64,000 bases of DNA from Halanaerobiales bacterium (GCA_022360715.1 JAKSCG010000145.1:1-64000), one strand, 5' to 3'. Counted from the first letter of the stretch, positions 1 through 7,828 are shown. The notes: generated from the letters alone by a model not told the origin. Translations and numbers: made by a program.

Positions 1-2
1 CT

Positions 3-569
3 GTCGCCCGTAGGGAAGGGACTTTATTAAAGGCTTATCCGCCGATAAGTTTTACGATTAATGTCACTGGAGGTGAAAGTATGCGATATCGGGTTGAGAG
101 AAAAGATCCGATTAGAATTGCCGGGGTTAGAGTTGCCCTAAAAGAAGATCAAGAACATAATTTCCAAATGGTTCCTAAATTTTGGAAGGAAGCTTTCAGC
201 AGTAATTTGGTTTCAAAAATCAGTAAATTAAGAAACCAAAAGCCTCCTGGTATTTTAGGTGTTACCGTATATAAAAATCCTGAAGAAATCTATTACTATA
301 TTGCAGTTTCAACTGATCAAGCTGTTTCTGAGAATCTGTATGAATATGAAATCCCTGCAGCAACCTGGGTAATCTTTGAAGGCAATGGACGTTTTCCAGA
401 TTCCATTCAAACCATCTTTAGGCGGTTTCTCACAGAATGGCTTCCCTTCTCTGGCTATGAATATGCTCATTTACCTGATATCGAAGTTTATCCCAGCAAC
501 CAACAAATAGCCCAAAGTGGATATTCGGAAGTTTGGATTGCAGTTAAGAAGCCAAAACAAGCTAAGTAA
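3..569 (+). CDS. AraC-type regulator, C-terminal GyrI-like effector domain (5' truncated by window start)
   Basis: The frame is open from base 3, so the ATG at 81 is internal and not the start. The visible 188 residues are the end of an AraC-family activator: a linker that in this family follows the second helix-turn-helix (LLKAYPPISFTINVTGGESM), then a GyrI/AraE-like ligand-binding domain running to the stop, with the family-typical ends LPDIEVYP and EVWIAVKK. The DNA-binding half lies upstream of the window. In this family the C-terminal domain binds small, often hydrophobic or drug-like molecules. A separate GyrI-like remnant and a drug-type ABC transporter follow directly, so a role in regulating that exporter is plausible but inferred. 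Confidence 0.85.
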   Translation, partial: VARREGTLLKAYPPISFTINVTGGESMRYRVERKDPIRIAGVRVALKEDQEHNFQMVPKFWKEAFSSNLVSKISKLRNQKPPGILGVTVYKNPEEIYYYIAVSTDQAVSENLYEYEIPAATWVIFEGNGRFPDSIQTIFRRFLTEWLPFSGYEYAHLPDIEVYPSNQQIAQSGYSEVWIAVKKPKQAK

Positions 570-587
570 ATATGGAGGTGTAGAGAA

Positions 588-722
588 ATGAATTATCAGA
601 TTGAAATCAAAGCGATCGAACCTGTTACAGTAGCTACCATGCGTTACAACGGTAATCCCTATAAATATATTACGGAAATCCTCTTTCCACTGAAAGCAGG
701 GCACGATAATGCCGGCTATTGA
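588..722 (+). pseudogene. truncated GyrI-like small-molecule-binding domain protein
   Basis: A good ribosome site (GGAGG at 574-578) precedes ATG 588. The 44-residue product begins like stand-alone GyrI-like domain proteins (MNYQIEIKAIEPVTVATMRY) but loses homology after about residue 32 and stops at 720-722. Full proteins of this family are about 150 residues. The truncated tail overlaps the ABC ATPase start at 709 in another frame, so a deletion apparently fused this gene's 5' part to the region just upstream of the transporter. It may now act only as a translated leader that delivers ribosomes to the ATPase start. Function as a binding protein is unlikely. Confidence 0.7.
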
Positions 723-1659
723 AATTGAAAATCTGGTTAAAGAGTACAAAAATGGGGTCAAAGCTCTGGATGAATTTAGTCTGCAAGTGAATAGTGGGGA
801 GATCTTCTCGTTATTAGGACCAAATGGGGCGGGAAAATCGTCTCTGATCAACATACTGACTACCTATTACAAGCCTACATCTGGGAAAGTGACGATGCTG
901 GGAAGAGATTTATCTAAGAATTCGGCCTGGATCCGCCAACAGATTGCCTGTGTTGCTCAGCATATTTCTATCGATCTGCACCTTTCCCTACTGGAAAATA
1001 TGATCTTTCAGAGCAGGCTGTACAAAGTAGATTCAAAGATAGCAAAAGAAAGAATCAACTCTTTGATTGACAGTTTTGAACTTTCTAGATATCTAAAATA
1101 TCCTGTAGCATCCTATTCTGGCGGGGTGAAACGCCGACTGGATATCGCTATGAATATGGTTTCTCTGCCGAAGATTTTATTTTTGGATGAACCTACAGTA
1201 GGGATGGATGCCATATCTCGGAGAGCTATGTGGAAAATGCTGCTGAAAATTCGGGAAGAATTTAACACAACTATTTTTCTGACAACTCATTATCTGGCCG
1301 AAGCCGATCAGTTGAGTGATCAGATTTGTATCATGCGCGACGGAAAGGAGCTGGTTCAAGGAACTCCGGGTAGTTTACGCCAATATACCAGGCAAAATAT
1401 TTTACGGATCACCTTTTCTAATGCTGAGCAGACAAAAAAAATTAGCGATGAGCTTGATAAGATGGAGTTGATTAAGTTCACCGATCTGCGAGCTAATTCG
1501 ATATCTGCTGGGGTAGATGACAGCAGAAGAGCTTTTACAGCTGTGAATAAGTGGCTCTTGGATCATCATGTGGAGTTTGACGCGATCGAAATCGTCGAAC
1601 CGGATCTCGAGGATGTCTTTATAGGATTAATTGGTTCAGGAAAGACAGAGGAGGAATAG
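709..1659 (+). CDS. ABC transporter ATP-binding protein (drug-efflux type)
   Basis: This 316-residue protein is the nucleotide-binding subunit of an ABC-2 type exporter of the DrrA/CcmA kind. Walker A is GPNGAGKSS (about residues 37-45), the signature region is YSGGVKRRLDIA, Walker B is ILFLDEPTVGMD, and the switch histidine lies in TTHYLAEAD. The roughly 90-residue C-terminal extension ending in EPDLEDVFIGL is typical of exporters of hydrophobic compounds. The ATG at 709 lies inside the truncated GyrI-like gene with only a weak ribosome site, so translation may be coupled to that gene. The permease starts 3 bases after its stop, but that permease is frameshifted, so the system may not work. 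Confidence 0.93.
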   Translation: MPAIEIENLVKEYKNGVKALDEFSLQVNSGEIFSLLGPNGAGKSSLINILTTYYKPTSGKVTMLGRDLSKNSAWIRQQIACVAQHISIDLHLSLLENMIFQSRLYKVDSKIAKERINSLIDSFELSRYLKYPVASYSGGVKRRLDIAMNMVSLPKILFLDEPTVGMDAISRRAMWKMLLKIREEFNTTIFLTTHYLAEADQLSDQICIMRDGKELVQGTPGSLRQYTRQNILRITFSNAEQTKKISDELDKMELIKFTDLRANSISAGVDDSRRAFTAVNKWLLDHHVEFDAIEIVEPDLEDVFIGLIGSGKTEEE

Positions 1660-1661
1660 CT

Positions 1662-2410
1662 GTGCTCAATATCTTATGGCGTAATATCAAGTGGCGTATT
1701 CAGACCCCCCTTGCGGTGATCATTCCCTTATTGCAACCGCTGATTTGGCTGGTGTTATATAGTGCTGTCGCCATCAGACGATGCAAAATACCGGGATCAG
1801 TAATTATACCGCTTTCATTCTGCCCGGTCTCATCGTGCTGGTTATCTTTGGGGCTTCCAGCAGCGGCGGCATCATCAACTTTATAATGAAGTCCAGTGGT
1901 AGCTTTTATAGAATCCTGATCGCACCTGTAAGTCGAAGCTCTATTGTGCTCGGCCAGATGCTGGAAGCAATACTGCTTTCCTTTGTAGAAGTAGCAATCT
2001 TATTTATCGTCAGCATTTTTTTCTCAGTAACAGTAGCATCGGGTATTACCGGCATCATGCTGATGATATTGTTGATCTTTCTCACTGCGTTTTTTATGTC
2101 CAGTCTGGCTTATGCTATCAGTCTTTTATTACCCAATGAAGTGATCTATGAGACGATAATGACTGCGATTGTCTTACCCATCTTTTTTTTAAGTTCAGCG
2201 CTTTTTCCAACAGAGAATTTATCTCCAGGATTGGCGATAGCTGTCAAGCTAAACCCCTTTACTCATATGATTGATGCTCTGCGCAGCTTGATTTTACGAG
2301 AGAAAATCATCTTCGGGCATATCTTTTTTGTCACCGTGCTCTTTTTAGTGATGTGTTCTGTTAGCTTTGCCTGGGCAATGTGGAGACTTAATCAGGAAAC
2401 CACCAACTGA
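1662..2410 (+). pseudogene. ABC-2 type permease, frameshifted
   Basis: A GTG start at 1662 opens a reading frame coding for the normal N-terminus of an ABC-2 exporter permease (about 36 residues, first membrane helix). Homology then jumps into the +1 frame near 1765-1775, where it continues from MQNTGISNYTAFILPG through five further hydrophobic segments to the stop at 2408-2410. One missing base between the GCC and CAG codons accounts for the shift. The original frame ends at 1886. The rest of the gene is well preserved, so the mutation is recent, or it is a sequencing or assembly error. A real shift would leave the ATPase at 709 without its channel. Confidence 0.82.
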
Positions 2411-2441
2411 TTCGCACCGTATTGAGGAGATGAGCGGAAAG

Positions 2442-2471
2442 AAGGTATAGCAAAGGAAAATGCTATACCTT
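2442..2471. terminator. hairpin between convergent genes
   Basis: Perfect 11-bp inverted repeat (AAGGTATAGCA / TGCTATACCTT) with an 8-base loop lies between the permease pseudogene and the end of the SDR gene. Neither side has a long T run, so it is probably a weak bidirectional terminator or an mRNA 3'-end hairpin. Confidence 0.5.
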
Positions 2472-3272
2472 AATCTGATTACCGGAAGCTTTCTGTAACC
2501 AGTTTTTAAACTTAAAAACTTCTACTTTTTGATAAATCAAAGTAATAAACGGAAAAATTTTGCTTAAACAATAGATTGCTTGAAAAATTTTGGAGGGATA
2601 AATCTGCTCTTTATTTTTGGCAATCCCCCTAATGATCGCTCTGGCCACATCTTCCGGTTGTTGAGCAGGCCAGGGAATCGGAGTCTGGGAACCGGCATGT
2701 TCAAAAAACTTTGTTTTCGTAGCAATTGGATAGACTAAAGCCAAACGCCCTAAAGCATTTTTTTCAAATCGGTACCCTTCTGCGAAGCGATCTAAAGCCC
2801 CTTTAGTGGCTGAGTATAGAGTGTAGCCGGGAATGGCAATCTTACTCATACCAGATGCTGTCATTACTACATAATGTTTTCGTTGATGATTAAGTTGAGC
2901 CATTTTTTCCAAGGCATAAATTGCGGAAAAGACATTGACTTGAAAAATTTTCTCAATATGTTGCCAATCAGCCCCTTCTATTTTTTCATAATAGGCAAAT
3001 CCGGCATTGGCTAAAAATATATCGACTTGCCCCATTGTATTAATGGCTTGCTGGAACATTTCATCAACCGCCTGGTGTTGGGCTAAATCACAGATAAAGG
3101 AAGCTATCTTAGCCGAACCAGTGGGCAGAGAGCTTATAGTCTCAGCCAACTGTTCACGGTTTTTATCAACTGCCAGAATCTGGACATCATAATTATTTAA
3201 TTGTGCTAATAGTGCCCGCCCAATGCCTGATGCCGCTCCGGTCAAGATAATCTTACATTGATTAATCTCCAC
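2463..3272 (-). CDS. SDR family NAD(P)-dependent oxidoreductase
   Basis: Short-chain dehydrogenase of 269 residues. It shows the cofactor motif TGAASGIG (residues 11-18), the NAG motif (89-91) and the catalytic set Ser140, Tyr153 and Lys157 (YSATK). The C-terminal 60 residues carry a hydrophobic stretch (IFPFITLIYQK), as in membrane-associated SDRs acting on lipid or polyketide-like substrates. Its start overlaps the end of the upstream acetoacetate-decarboxylase-like gene by 11 bases, so the two are co-translated. Substrate is unknown; a keto group produced or bound by the partner is a reasonable guess but only inference. Confidence 0.9.
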   Translation of the reverse strand: MEINQCKIILTGAASGIGRALLAQLNNYDVQILAVDKNREQLAETISSLPTGSAKIASFICDLAQHQAVDEMFQQAINTMGQVDIFLANAGFAYYEKIEGADWQHIEKIFQVNVFSAIYALEKMAQLNHQRKHYVVMTASGMSKIAIPGYTLYSATKGALDRFAEGYRFEKNALGRLALVYPIATKTKFFEHAGSQTPIPWPAQQPEDVARAIIRGIAKNKEQIYPSKIFQAIYCLSKIFPFITLIYQKVEVFKFKNWLQKASGNQIKV

Positions 3273-3927
3273 TGGTCATCTTCTCCTCAACAATCCTTGC
3301 TACCGGAAAGGTGATCTTAAAGTTGGATATTTTCAGCACAGCCAGGGGTTTGACTGCACCAATATCAGGAAAATATTTTTGATTAACATCAATATCTACT
3401 ATTTTGGCCAATCTACCGGTCCCTTTACCAATAAACTTTGTATAATAGATTTTCTGGTCCAGATTTTGGACTAAAGGAAAAGGTAAAAGAGCCGTATGAA
3501 CCGGAAAACTTAACCATCCGGACTTTAAATGAATCTTCATTGCGGGATTACCATTAACTGTAACGGAAATTTTTTCGTTGTGTTGGTCCAGTGGAGTAAA
3601 ATTAAAAGTAGCTAGTTCTTTGGGAATGCCCCAATTGTTACGACCATTGATAACACTTGTCACTGTAGAGACATAGATTTTAGTAATGGTATGTAGATGT
3701 TGACCCTGATATAAAAACTTGCCGGGAATAAAGAGTAATTCTTGGTACGGTCCGGCGTCAGAAGAATGATAGTCAACCAGCATAATGCTTCCTAAGCCGT
3801 GTTGAAAGCTATCCTTGAAACAAGGTGGGACAAAACCGCGGGTATTGACAAATTTCTCAGAAAATTTGAATAATAATATATACCCATTGCCAGTTAAATT
3901 CCATGGTGCCGGAATTGGTTTTTCCAT
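3262..3927 (-). CDS. acetoacetate decarboxylase family protein
   Basis: The 221-residue protein resembles the acetoacetate decarboxylase (ADC) superfamily: a central NNWGIPKELATF stretch matches the family's G-x-P-K segment that carries the Schiff-base lysine, followed by beta-rich sequence. True ADCs are about 245-265 residues, so this belongs to a shorter, divergent group whose members may catalyse aldol, dehydration or other reactions. It is the first gene of a two-gene unit with the SDR gene (11-base overlap). The ribosome site GGAGATGATG precedes the ATG. Family membership is fairly safe; the reaction is not known. Confidence 0.72.
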   Translation of the reverse strand: MEKPIPAPWNLTGNGYILLFKFSEKFVNTRGFVPPCFKDSFQHGLGSIMLVDYHSSDAGPYQELLFIPGKFLYQGQHLHTITKIYVSTVTSVINGRNNWGIPKELATFNFTPLDQHNEKISVTVNGNPAMKIHLKSGWLSFPVHTALLPFPLVQNLDQKIYYTKFIGKGTGRLAKIVDIDVNQKYFPDIGAVKPLAVLKISNFKITFPVARIVEEKMTSGD

Positions 3928-4174
3928 ATCATCATCTCCTTAGTTTGATCGAGATCCAAATCTATCATAGCATATTTTTGGTATTAAAAACAATAGTTAC
4001 TTAAGGGGATATTTTAACTAATAAAAAAAAGTCATAAATTAAAGTAGCAATAATAAATCGTTTATAGTATAATAATTAATTGTTGAGTAAGAGCAAGTAA
4101 AGGAAAATCTGCCGGAATAAGGGATAATGTAATTGTTATAATAAATTTATGCTACGGTTATAGCAGGGGGTAAG

Positions 4175-4945
4175 ATGATTAATCAAACGAGAAAAAGACG
4201 AACGGGTTTAATTTTTATGGCAATTGTGTTGATAGTTGTGGTTTTACAGTCTTTGCCTATTTTTGTTTTAAAGAATGTCGGTATGAAGAAAATAGAGGGA
4301 GACTATATTGAATTATATTATGATGCTGTTGATGACCATGGCGGGAGAATGGTTTTTGAACAACTCGAAAACAGCGTAAAAGAAATTAGCGATAAATTAA
4401 ACCTGAGATCGGAAAAAAAAACCGAGGTATATGTTTATAAAAAACAGTCGAGCTTACATGTTAGAAAATACGGACTTGCTACATTGATTATAGCACCAGA
4501 TTGGTATATAGGTGATAATAAAGGCCCTATCGTCTTAATGGTTTCACCTAATGCTGATGTAAAGGGACATAATATGGCAAGTATAATCAGCGCTGCTACC
4601 CATGAACTGGTCCATACAATTAATTACCGGATTAATCCTGAATTGTCATATTTTGTTGATAACGGAGTAGCAACATATTTAGCTGAGCAAAGCCCTTACC
4701 AGGGATTTACCCAAGATAGGCCAATACCTCCACTTGAATTTTTCGATATTAAAAATGAAATTAAATTTGGTAATCAAGGGGGCTATCAGTATTCATACGC
4801 ATTTATTGAATTTTTGGATCAAGAATATGGCTGGAAAAGTGTTGTCGAGTTAATCAAAGGTAATAAATCCTATCAACAGATATTTTCTAAAAATAAACAG
4901 GAAATATATAATGAGTGGCTTAAGTATTTAAAAACATACTATTAA
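4175..4945 (+). CDS. membrane-anchored HExxH zinc peptidase-like protein
   Basis: A 256-residue protein with a basic N-terminus and one hydrophobic segment (about residues 12-33), so it is probably anchored outside the membrane. HELVH (143-147) is the zinc motif of peptidase MA-like gluzincins. The place where such proteins usually carry a third ligand in W-x-x-EG-x-A reads YFVDNGVATY, so the usual Glu is Asn, with Asp just before it; zinc binding or activity may be altered. The GCAGGGGG ribosome site lies 6 bases before ATG. Flanked by independent genes; role unknown. A second HExxH protein lies at 9,785. Confidence 0.65.
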   Translation: MINQTRKRRTGLIFMAIVLIVVVLQSLPIFVLKNVGMKKIEGDYIELYYDAVDDHGGRMVFEQLENSVKEISDKLNLRSEKKTEVYVYKKQSSLHVRKYGLATLIIAPDWYIGDNKGPIVLMVSPNADVKGHNMASIISAATHELVHTINYRINPELSYFVDNGVATYLAEQSPYQGFTQDRPIPPLEFFDIKNEIKFGNQGGYQYSYAFIEFLDQEYGWKSVVELIKGNKSYQQIFSKNKQEIYNEWLKYLKTYY

Positions 4946-4974
4946 CTGGTTGAACTTCTTGGTAAAAAAATCAA

Positions 4975-5003
4975 TTGACAAAACCAGACAAATTAGATAA
5001 AAT
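4975..5003 (+). promoter_or_regulatory. sigma-A-type promoter of the TetR gene
   Basis: Perfect -35 TTGACA (4975-4980), 17-base spacer and -10 TAAAAT (4998-5003). The operator at 5010-5027 sits on the expected transcription start. Confidence 0.8.
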
Positions 5004-5009
5004 AATATT

Positions 5010-5027
5010 ATACCAACTGGTCGGTTT
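5010..5027 (+). promoter_or_regulatory. TetR operator 1
   Basis: ATACCAACTGGTCGGTTT is a degenerate palindrome over the transcription start of the TetR gene at 5040. A closely related element, in inverse orientation, lies at 5677-5694 before the next gene, so the regulator probably controls itself and its neighbour. Confidence 0.65.
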
Positions 5028-5039
5028 GGAGGAAATCTT

Positions 5040-5639
5040 ATGAGTACACGGGATATGATCTTAGAAATTGCTTTTCGCGGATTCCTGGAAGAAGGATTTG
5101 AAAAGATATCATTAAATGAATTAATTAAAAGAACAGGTTTAACTAAAGGTGCCTTTTACTACCATTTTGAAAGTAAAGATGAACTGTTAAGAGAGATCTT
5201 GCAGAAATACTTTCATGCTTATATTGAGCAAAATATCAATATGTTGATTGATTTTGAAGGCAGTGTAGCCGAAAAAGTGAATTTCTCAATAAAATCTATT
5301 ACCAATGTTCAAGAGAGAATTAAAGAGCTCTGTTCTCAAAATATTGATCCCAAAGCTTTTTTAATGCTGTTTTATGAAGGGCTTAAGAGAGATGAGCAAT
5401 TGCGTGAGCATAATCAACATTATCAAAAGAAAGCTTTGGCTTCAATAACGGATTTAATGGAACAAGGTCAAGCGAGTGGAGAAATTCGTCAAGATATTTC
5501 AGCTAAGCAATTAGCCAATCTTTTCCAAGCTTGCATCAGAGGTTCTATGTTTGATTGGGTGATAATGGATAAGGATAGATCAAAAAAGGTTTTGAGAGAG
5601 AACTTGCAAACCCTTTTGAAGACCATAATGGTTGAGTAG
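5040..5639 (+). CDS. TetR/AcrR family transcriptional regulator
   Basis: A 199-residue repressor. The N-terminal 50 residues hold the TetR helix-turn-helix ending in the diagnostic TKGAFYYHFESKDELL. The rest is an all-helical ligand and dimerisation domain of unknown specificity. GGAGG lies 6 bases before ATG. Two matching operators, one on its own promoter and one between it and the 4Fe-4S protein gene at 5712, indicate autoregulation and control of that gene. The inducer is not evident. Confidence 0.93.
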   Translation: MSTRDMILEIAFRGFLEEGFEKISLNELIKRTGLTKGAFYYHFESKDELLREILQKYFHAYIEQNINMLIDFEGSVAEKVNFSIKSITNVQERIKELCSQNIDPKAFLMLFYEGLKRDEQLREHNQHYQKKALASITDLMEQGQASGEIRQDISAKQLANLFQACIRGSMFDWVIMDKDRSKKVLRENLQTLLKTIMVE

Positions 5640-5676
5640 TATGATTATATATTTTCCGGGATTTTTTGTTTATCAC

Positions 5677-5694
5677 ATACCGACTAGATGGTAT
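5677..5694 (+). promoter_or_regulatory. TetR operator 2
   Basis: ATACCGACTAGATGGTAT; its reverse complement matches operator 1 at most positions (ATACC..CT.GTCGGT). It lies 18 bases before the GTG start of the 4Fe-4S protein gene, where binding would block transcription or its start. Confidence 0.65.
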
Positions 5695-5711
5695 AAAAGG
5701 GAGGGATTTGT

Positions 5712-6779
5712 GTGACTAAGTTTGTTGCTGGAAGTAAAGGTGAACTGGAATACCTAAAAAGGATAGTGCCATATCGGGATCAGATGGTCAAAGATCATCC
5801 CGATTCACCTCAAGAAGGTTTTGAATATTTTACATCTGAGGATTATCGATATTCTCATGGTGGTGGTCATAATTTAATGGTAGAAAAGTTTGTTTCCGGT
5901 GGATTAAAGATGGCATTTGACATGATTAAGTTATTCGCAAAGCAGATGCCTAAAATGATCAAGGGACGGAGGGAATGTTTTACTGATTTAAAACCATATT
6001 TAGATGAAATTGAGACCACAGGAACACTCTTAAAAAAAGAACATCCATTATTAGCTACTCAACCTAATTTTGATATTTGGGAAAAATTATCTAAATATGC
6101 TTGGGATAAGTGGCAGATCAGGATTGGGTTTACCGAAATGCCGGAACAATTTGTCTTCAAAGGAAAAACTATTCTCTTTAGATACGCCATAGTATGCATT
6201 CAAGAGATGAAAAAATCAGAAATTGATCAAGCTCCTGAGATTTCGGCTGGAACAGAAGTAATTAGAGTTTATAAGGAGTTAGGGCTAGCAGTAAATGATC
6301 TTGCCCGGTGGTTAAGAGAAAAATACAATGTTCACTGTCAATCCAATCATCCTCTCGGTGGTCTGACCAATACTACACCCCTTGCCGGTAAAGCCGGCCT
6401 TGGTTGGCAGGGGCGAAATGGCCTTTTAATTACCCCTTGGTATGGTCAGCGGCAACGGATAGCTCCGATCTTTATCGAAGAGAAGCTGTTTGAGTTTACC
6501 GATAGTGCTCAGCATAAATGGATTGAAGATTTTTGCCAAAATTGTGGTAGATGTGAACGTTCTTGTCCGACAGGCGCCATTTATTCAGAAAAAAGAGTAT
6601 CTGCTGAGAATGTACCAGGAATTGGGGTGACCCGCACTTGTATTGACAGAATCAAATGTTTTCCCCAATTTAATGCCACCATGGGCTGCAGTATCTGTGT
6701 TAAAGTATGTCCATTTTCGCAAGGAGATGGAATATATGATCAACTAAAGGCCGCTCACTTAAAAAGGTTGCAGAATTGA
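5712..6779 (+). CDS. 4Fe-4S double-cluster protein, QueG / reductive-dehalogenase-like
   Basis: The 355-residue protein ends in a two-cluster ferredoxin domain: CQNCGRCERSCP around residue 280 and a second set C-x5-C plus CSICVKVCPF near 325-335. The preceding NTTPLAGKAGLGWQGRNGLLITPWYGQR segment is shared with epoxyqueuosine reductase (QueG) and reductive-dehalogenase-like proteins, where it helps hold a cobalamin. The N-terminal 150 residues do not look like QueG, so a role in tRNA modification is doubtful; this is more like the cytosolic RdhA-like proteins. GTG start with GGGAGG 7 bases upstream. TetR regulation (operator at 5677) suggests induction by a xenobiotic or metabolite. Confidence 0.82.
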   Translation: MTKFVAGSKGELEYLKRIVPYRDQMVKDHPDSPQEGFEYFTSEDYRYSHGGGHNLMVEKFVSGGLKMAFDMIKLFAKQMPKMIKGRRECFTDLKPYLDEIETTGTLLKKEHPLLATQPNFDIWEKLSKYAWDKWQIRIGFTEMPEQFVFKGKTILFRYAIVCIQEMKKSEIDQAPEISAGTEVIRVYKELGLAVNDLARWLREKYNVHCQSNHPLGGLTNTTPLAGKAGLGWQGRNGLLITPWYGQRQRIAPIFIEEKLFEFTDSAQHKWIEDFCQNCGRCERSCPTGAIYSEKRVSAENVPGIGVTRTCIDRIKCFPQFNATMGCSICVKVCPFSQGDGIYDQLKAAHLKRLQN

Positions 6780-6866
6780 TTAGATAATAATGATGTATAA
6801 TATTAATGAGATAGCCCAGTCGTTTATGGTGATACGATGGAAAAGTATATTTTATGAGGATACCTA

Positions 6867-6895
6867 TTGCATTATTTAAGCTATTGGTGTAAAAT
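6867..6895 (+). promoter_or_regulatory. promoter of the leader-peptide RNA
   Basis: TTGCAT (6867-6872), 17-base spacer, TAAAAT (6890-6895). Transcription would begin near 6902, just before the ribosome site of the seven-codon leader ORF. Confidence 0.65.
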
Positions 6896-6925
6896 ATAAA
6901 AGATATATAAAAGGGAGGTCGTTTG

Positions 6926-6949
6926 ATGAGTGAGGTTGTTCTTAACTAA
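6926..6949 (+). CDS. seven-residue leader peptide (MSEVVLN)
   Basis: ATG 6926 follows AAGGGAGG with a spacing of 7 bases, better than most genes nearby. The ORF is seven codons long and its codons 5-7 plus stop form one arm of the long stem described for the surrounding RNA. The peptide itself is probably only a sensor of ribosome behaviour. Confidence 0.5.
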   Translation: MSEVVLN

Positions 6950-7085
6950 TTAAATTAATAAGATCTTAGAAGTTCGAAAAACCCTGTCTATCTGGGCTTA
7001 TTTGTCGTGCATTTAAGATCCTCTCTAGTTAAGAACACGGATGACCAATCTTTAAAGCGTTCTAGATCTATTATTTGCTGTTACG

Positions 7086-7107
7086 CCGTGCTTTGCACGG
7101 TTTTTTT
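7086..7107 (+). terminator. intrinsic terminator of the leader RNA
   Basis: Perfect 6-bp stem CCGTGC / GCACGG with a TTT loop, followed by seven T. Confidence 0.88.
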
Positions 7108-7160
7108 ATGCGTCAATCCTTGAAGGGCATAAGATAGCAGATATATAGATAAAATGAAAG

Positions 7161-7193
7161 CTACAGGTGTATTCTGTTCACCGGTAGTTTTTT
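7161..7193 (+). terminator. second intrinsic terminator
   Basis: Stem CTACAGGTG / CACCGGTAG (one mismatch), 9-base loop, then a run of six T and a further T-rich tract. It lies 54 bases after the first terminator with no gene between. The remaining stretch to 7315 shows only a possible 19-codon TTG ORF (7235-7294) with nothing to support it. Confidence 0.8.
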
Positions 7194-7315
7194 GTTTTTT
7201 GCTGTATTAATAAATTTACCTGAAGGGGGGCTTATTGATCACGATTAAAATGAATCTAAAACAAAGGGTATTAAGAAAAAGTTGGCTTATCTAGAAAAAA
7301 TGGAGGTAATTTAAA

Positions 7316-7828
7316 TTGATCGAAATAAGAGAAGAAAGAAGAGAAGATTATCAGGCAGTCAGAGATGTGAATAATCAAGCATTTAATCAACCACAGGAAG
7401 GAATGATAATCGAAAAAATAAGGGAATCCGGAGTTGAGATTTTATCTTTAGTTGCTATTATTGATAATAAAATAGTTGGACACATCTTTTTTAGTCCGGT
7501 CAGGATGGAAGAGCAAGCAACTTTAAAAGATGGAATGGGGTTAGCACCCATGGCCGTTCTTCCTGATTATCAGCAGCAAGGAATTGGTTCAAAATTAATC
7601 AAAGAAGGAATACAAAGATTAAAGCTCAAGTCTGTACCCTATATCATTGTCCTCGGCCATAAGGACTATTACCCTAAATTTGGATTTGAGACTGCTTCAA
7701 AATATGGTCTGAAATGTCAGTGGGACGGTGTTCCGGATGAGGCTTTTATGGTAATGATTTTAGATGATAAGATGAAGCCAAAGATTCATGGTGTTGCTAA
7801 ATACAGAGATGAATTTGATGAAGAGTAA
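7316..7828 (+). CDS. GNAT family N-acetyltransferase (YhbS-like)
   Basis: A 170-residue acetyl-CoA-dependent transferase. The core motif for acetyl-CoA binding is GLAPMAVLPDYQQQGIGSKLI (residues about 81-101), preceded by beta strands with VGHIFFSPV and followed by the YYPKFGFETA segment typical of the YhbS group. Substrate is unknown. The start is TTG with TGGAGGT 8 bases upstream; no in-frame ATG fits. It stands alone, downstream of two terminators and upstream of the riboswitch promoter. Confidence 0.9.
   Translation: MIEIREERREDYQAVRDVNNQAFNQPQEGMIIEKIRESGVEILSLVAIIDNKIVGHIFFSPVRMEEQATLKDGMGLAPMAVLPDYQQQGIGSKLIKEGIQRLKLKSVPYIIVLGHKDYYPKFGFETASKYGLKCQWDGVPDEAFMVMILDDKMKPKIHGVAKYRDEFDEE

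Larger units (their letters stand above)
6903..7107 (+). ncRNA. structured leader RNA with leader peptide and terminator (unassigned class)
   Basis: About 205 nt from the predicted start to a terminator T run. The 5' end carries a tiny ORF with a perfect ribosome site. The last codons and stop of that ORF form the left arm (6938-6948, GTTCTTAACTA) of a perfect 11-bp stem with 7026-7036, extended by a 7-bp stem (6962-6968 with 7014-7020). The apical loop holds CGTGC (7006-7010), which could also pair with the right arm of the terminator at 7095-7099. A ribosome paused on the ORF would open the long stem, the geometry of translation-controlled attenuators of antibiotic-resistance genes. No gene sits directly behind it; a second terminator follows, so it may instead be a stand-alone small RNA or an attenuator that lost its gene. 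Confidence 0.5.

Noticed and set aside
1770-1790. Programmed ribosomal frameshift in the permease
   Set aside because: No slippery heptamer or downstream pseudoknot was evident at the junction; a one-base loss is simpler.
6903-7107. Calling the leader RNA an erm or ABC-F attenuator
   Set aside because: The geometry fits, but no resistance gene follows and the peptide matches no leader I know, so only the architecture is reported.
7235-7294. A 19-codon TTG ORF after GGGGGG between the second terminator and the GNAT gene
   Set aside because: The purine run may be chance; the peptide is basic, with no recognisable pattern, and nothing couples it to a gene.
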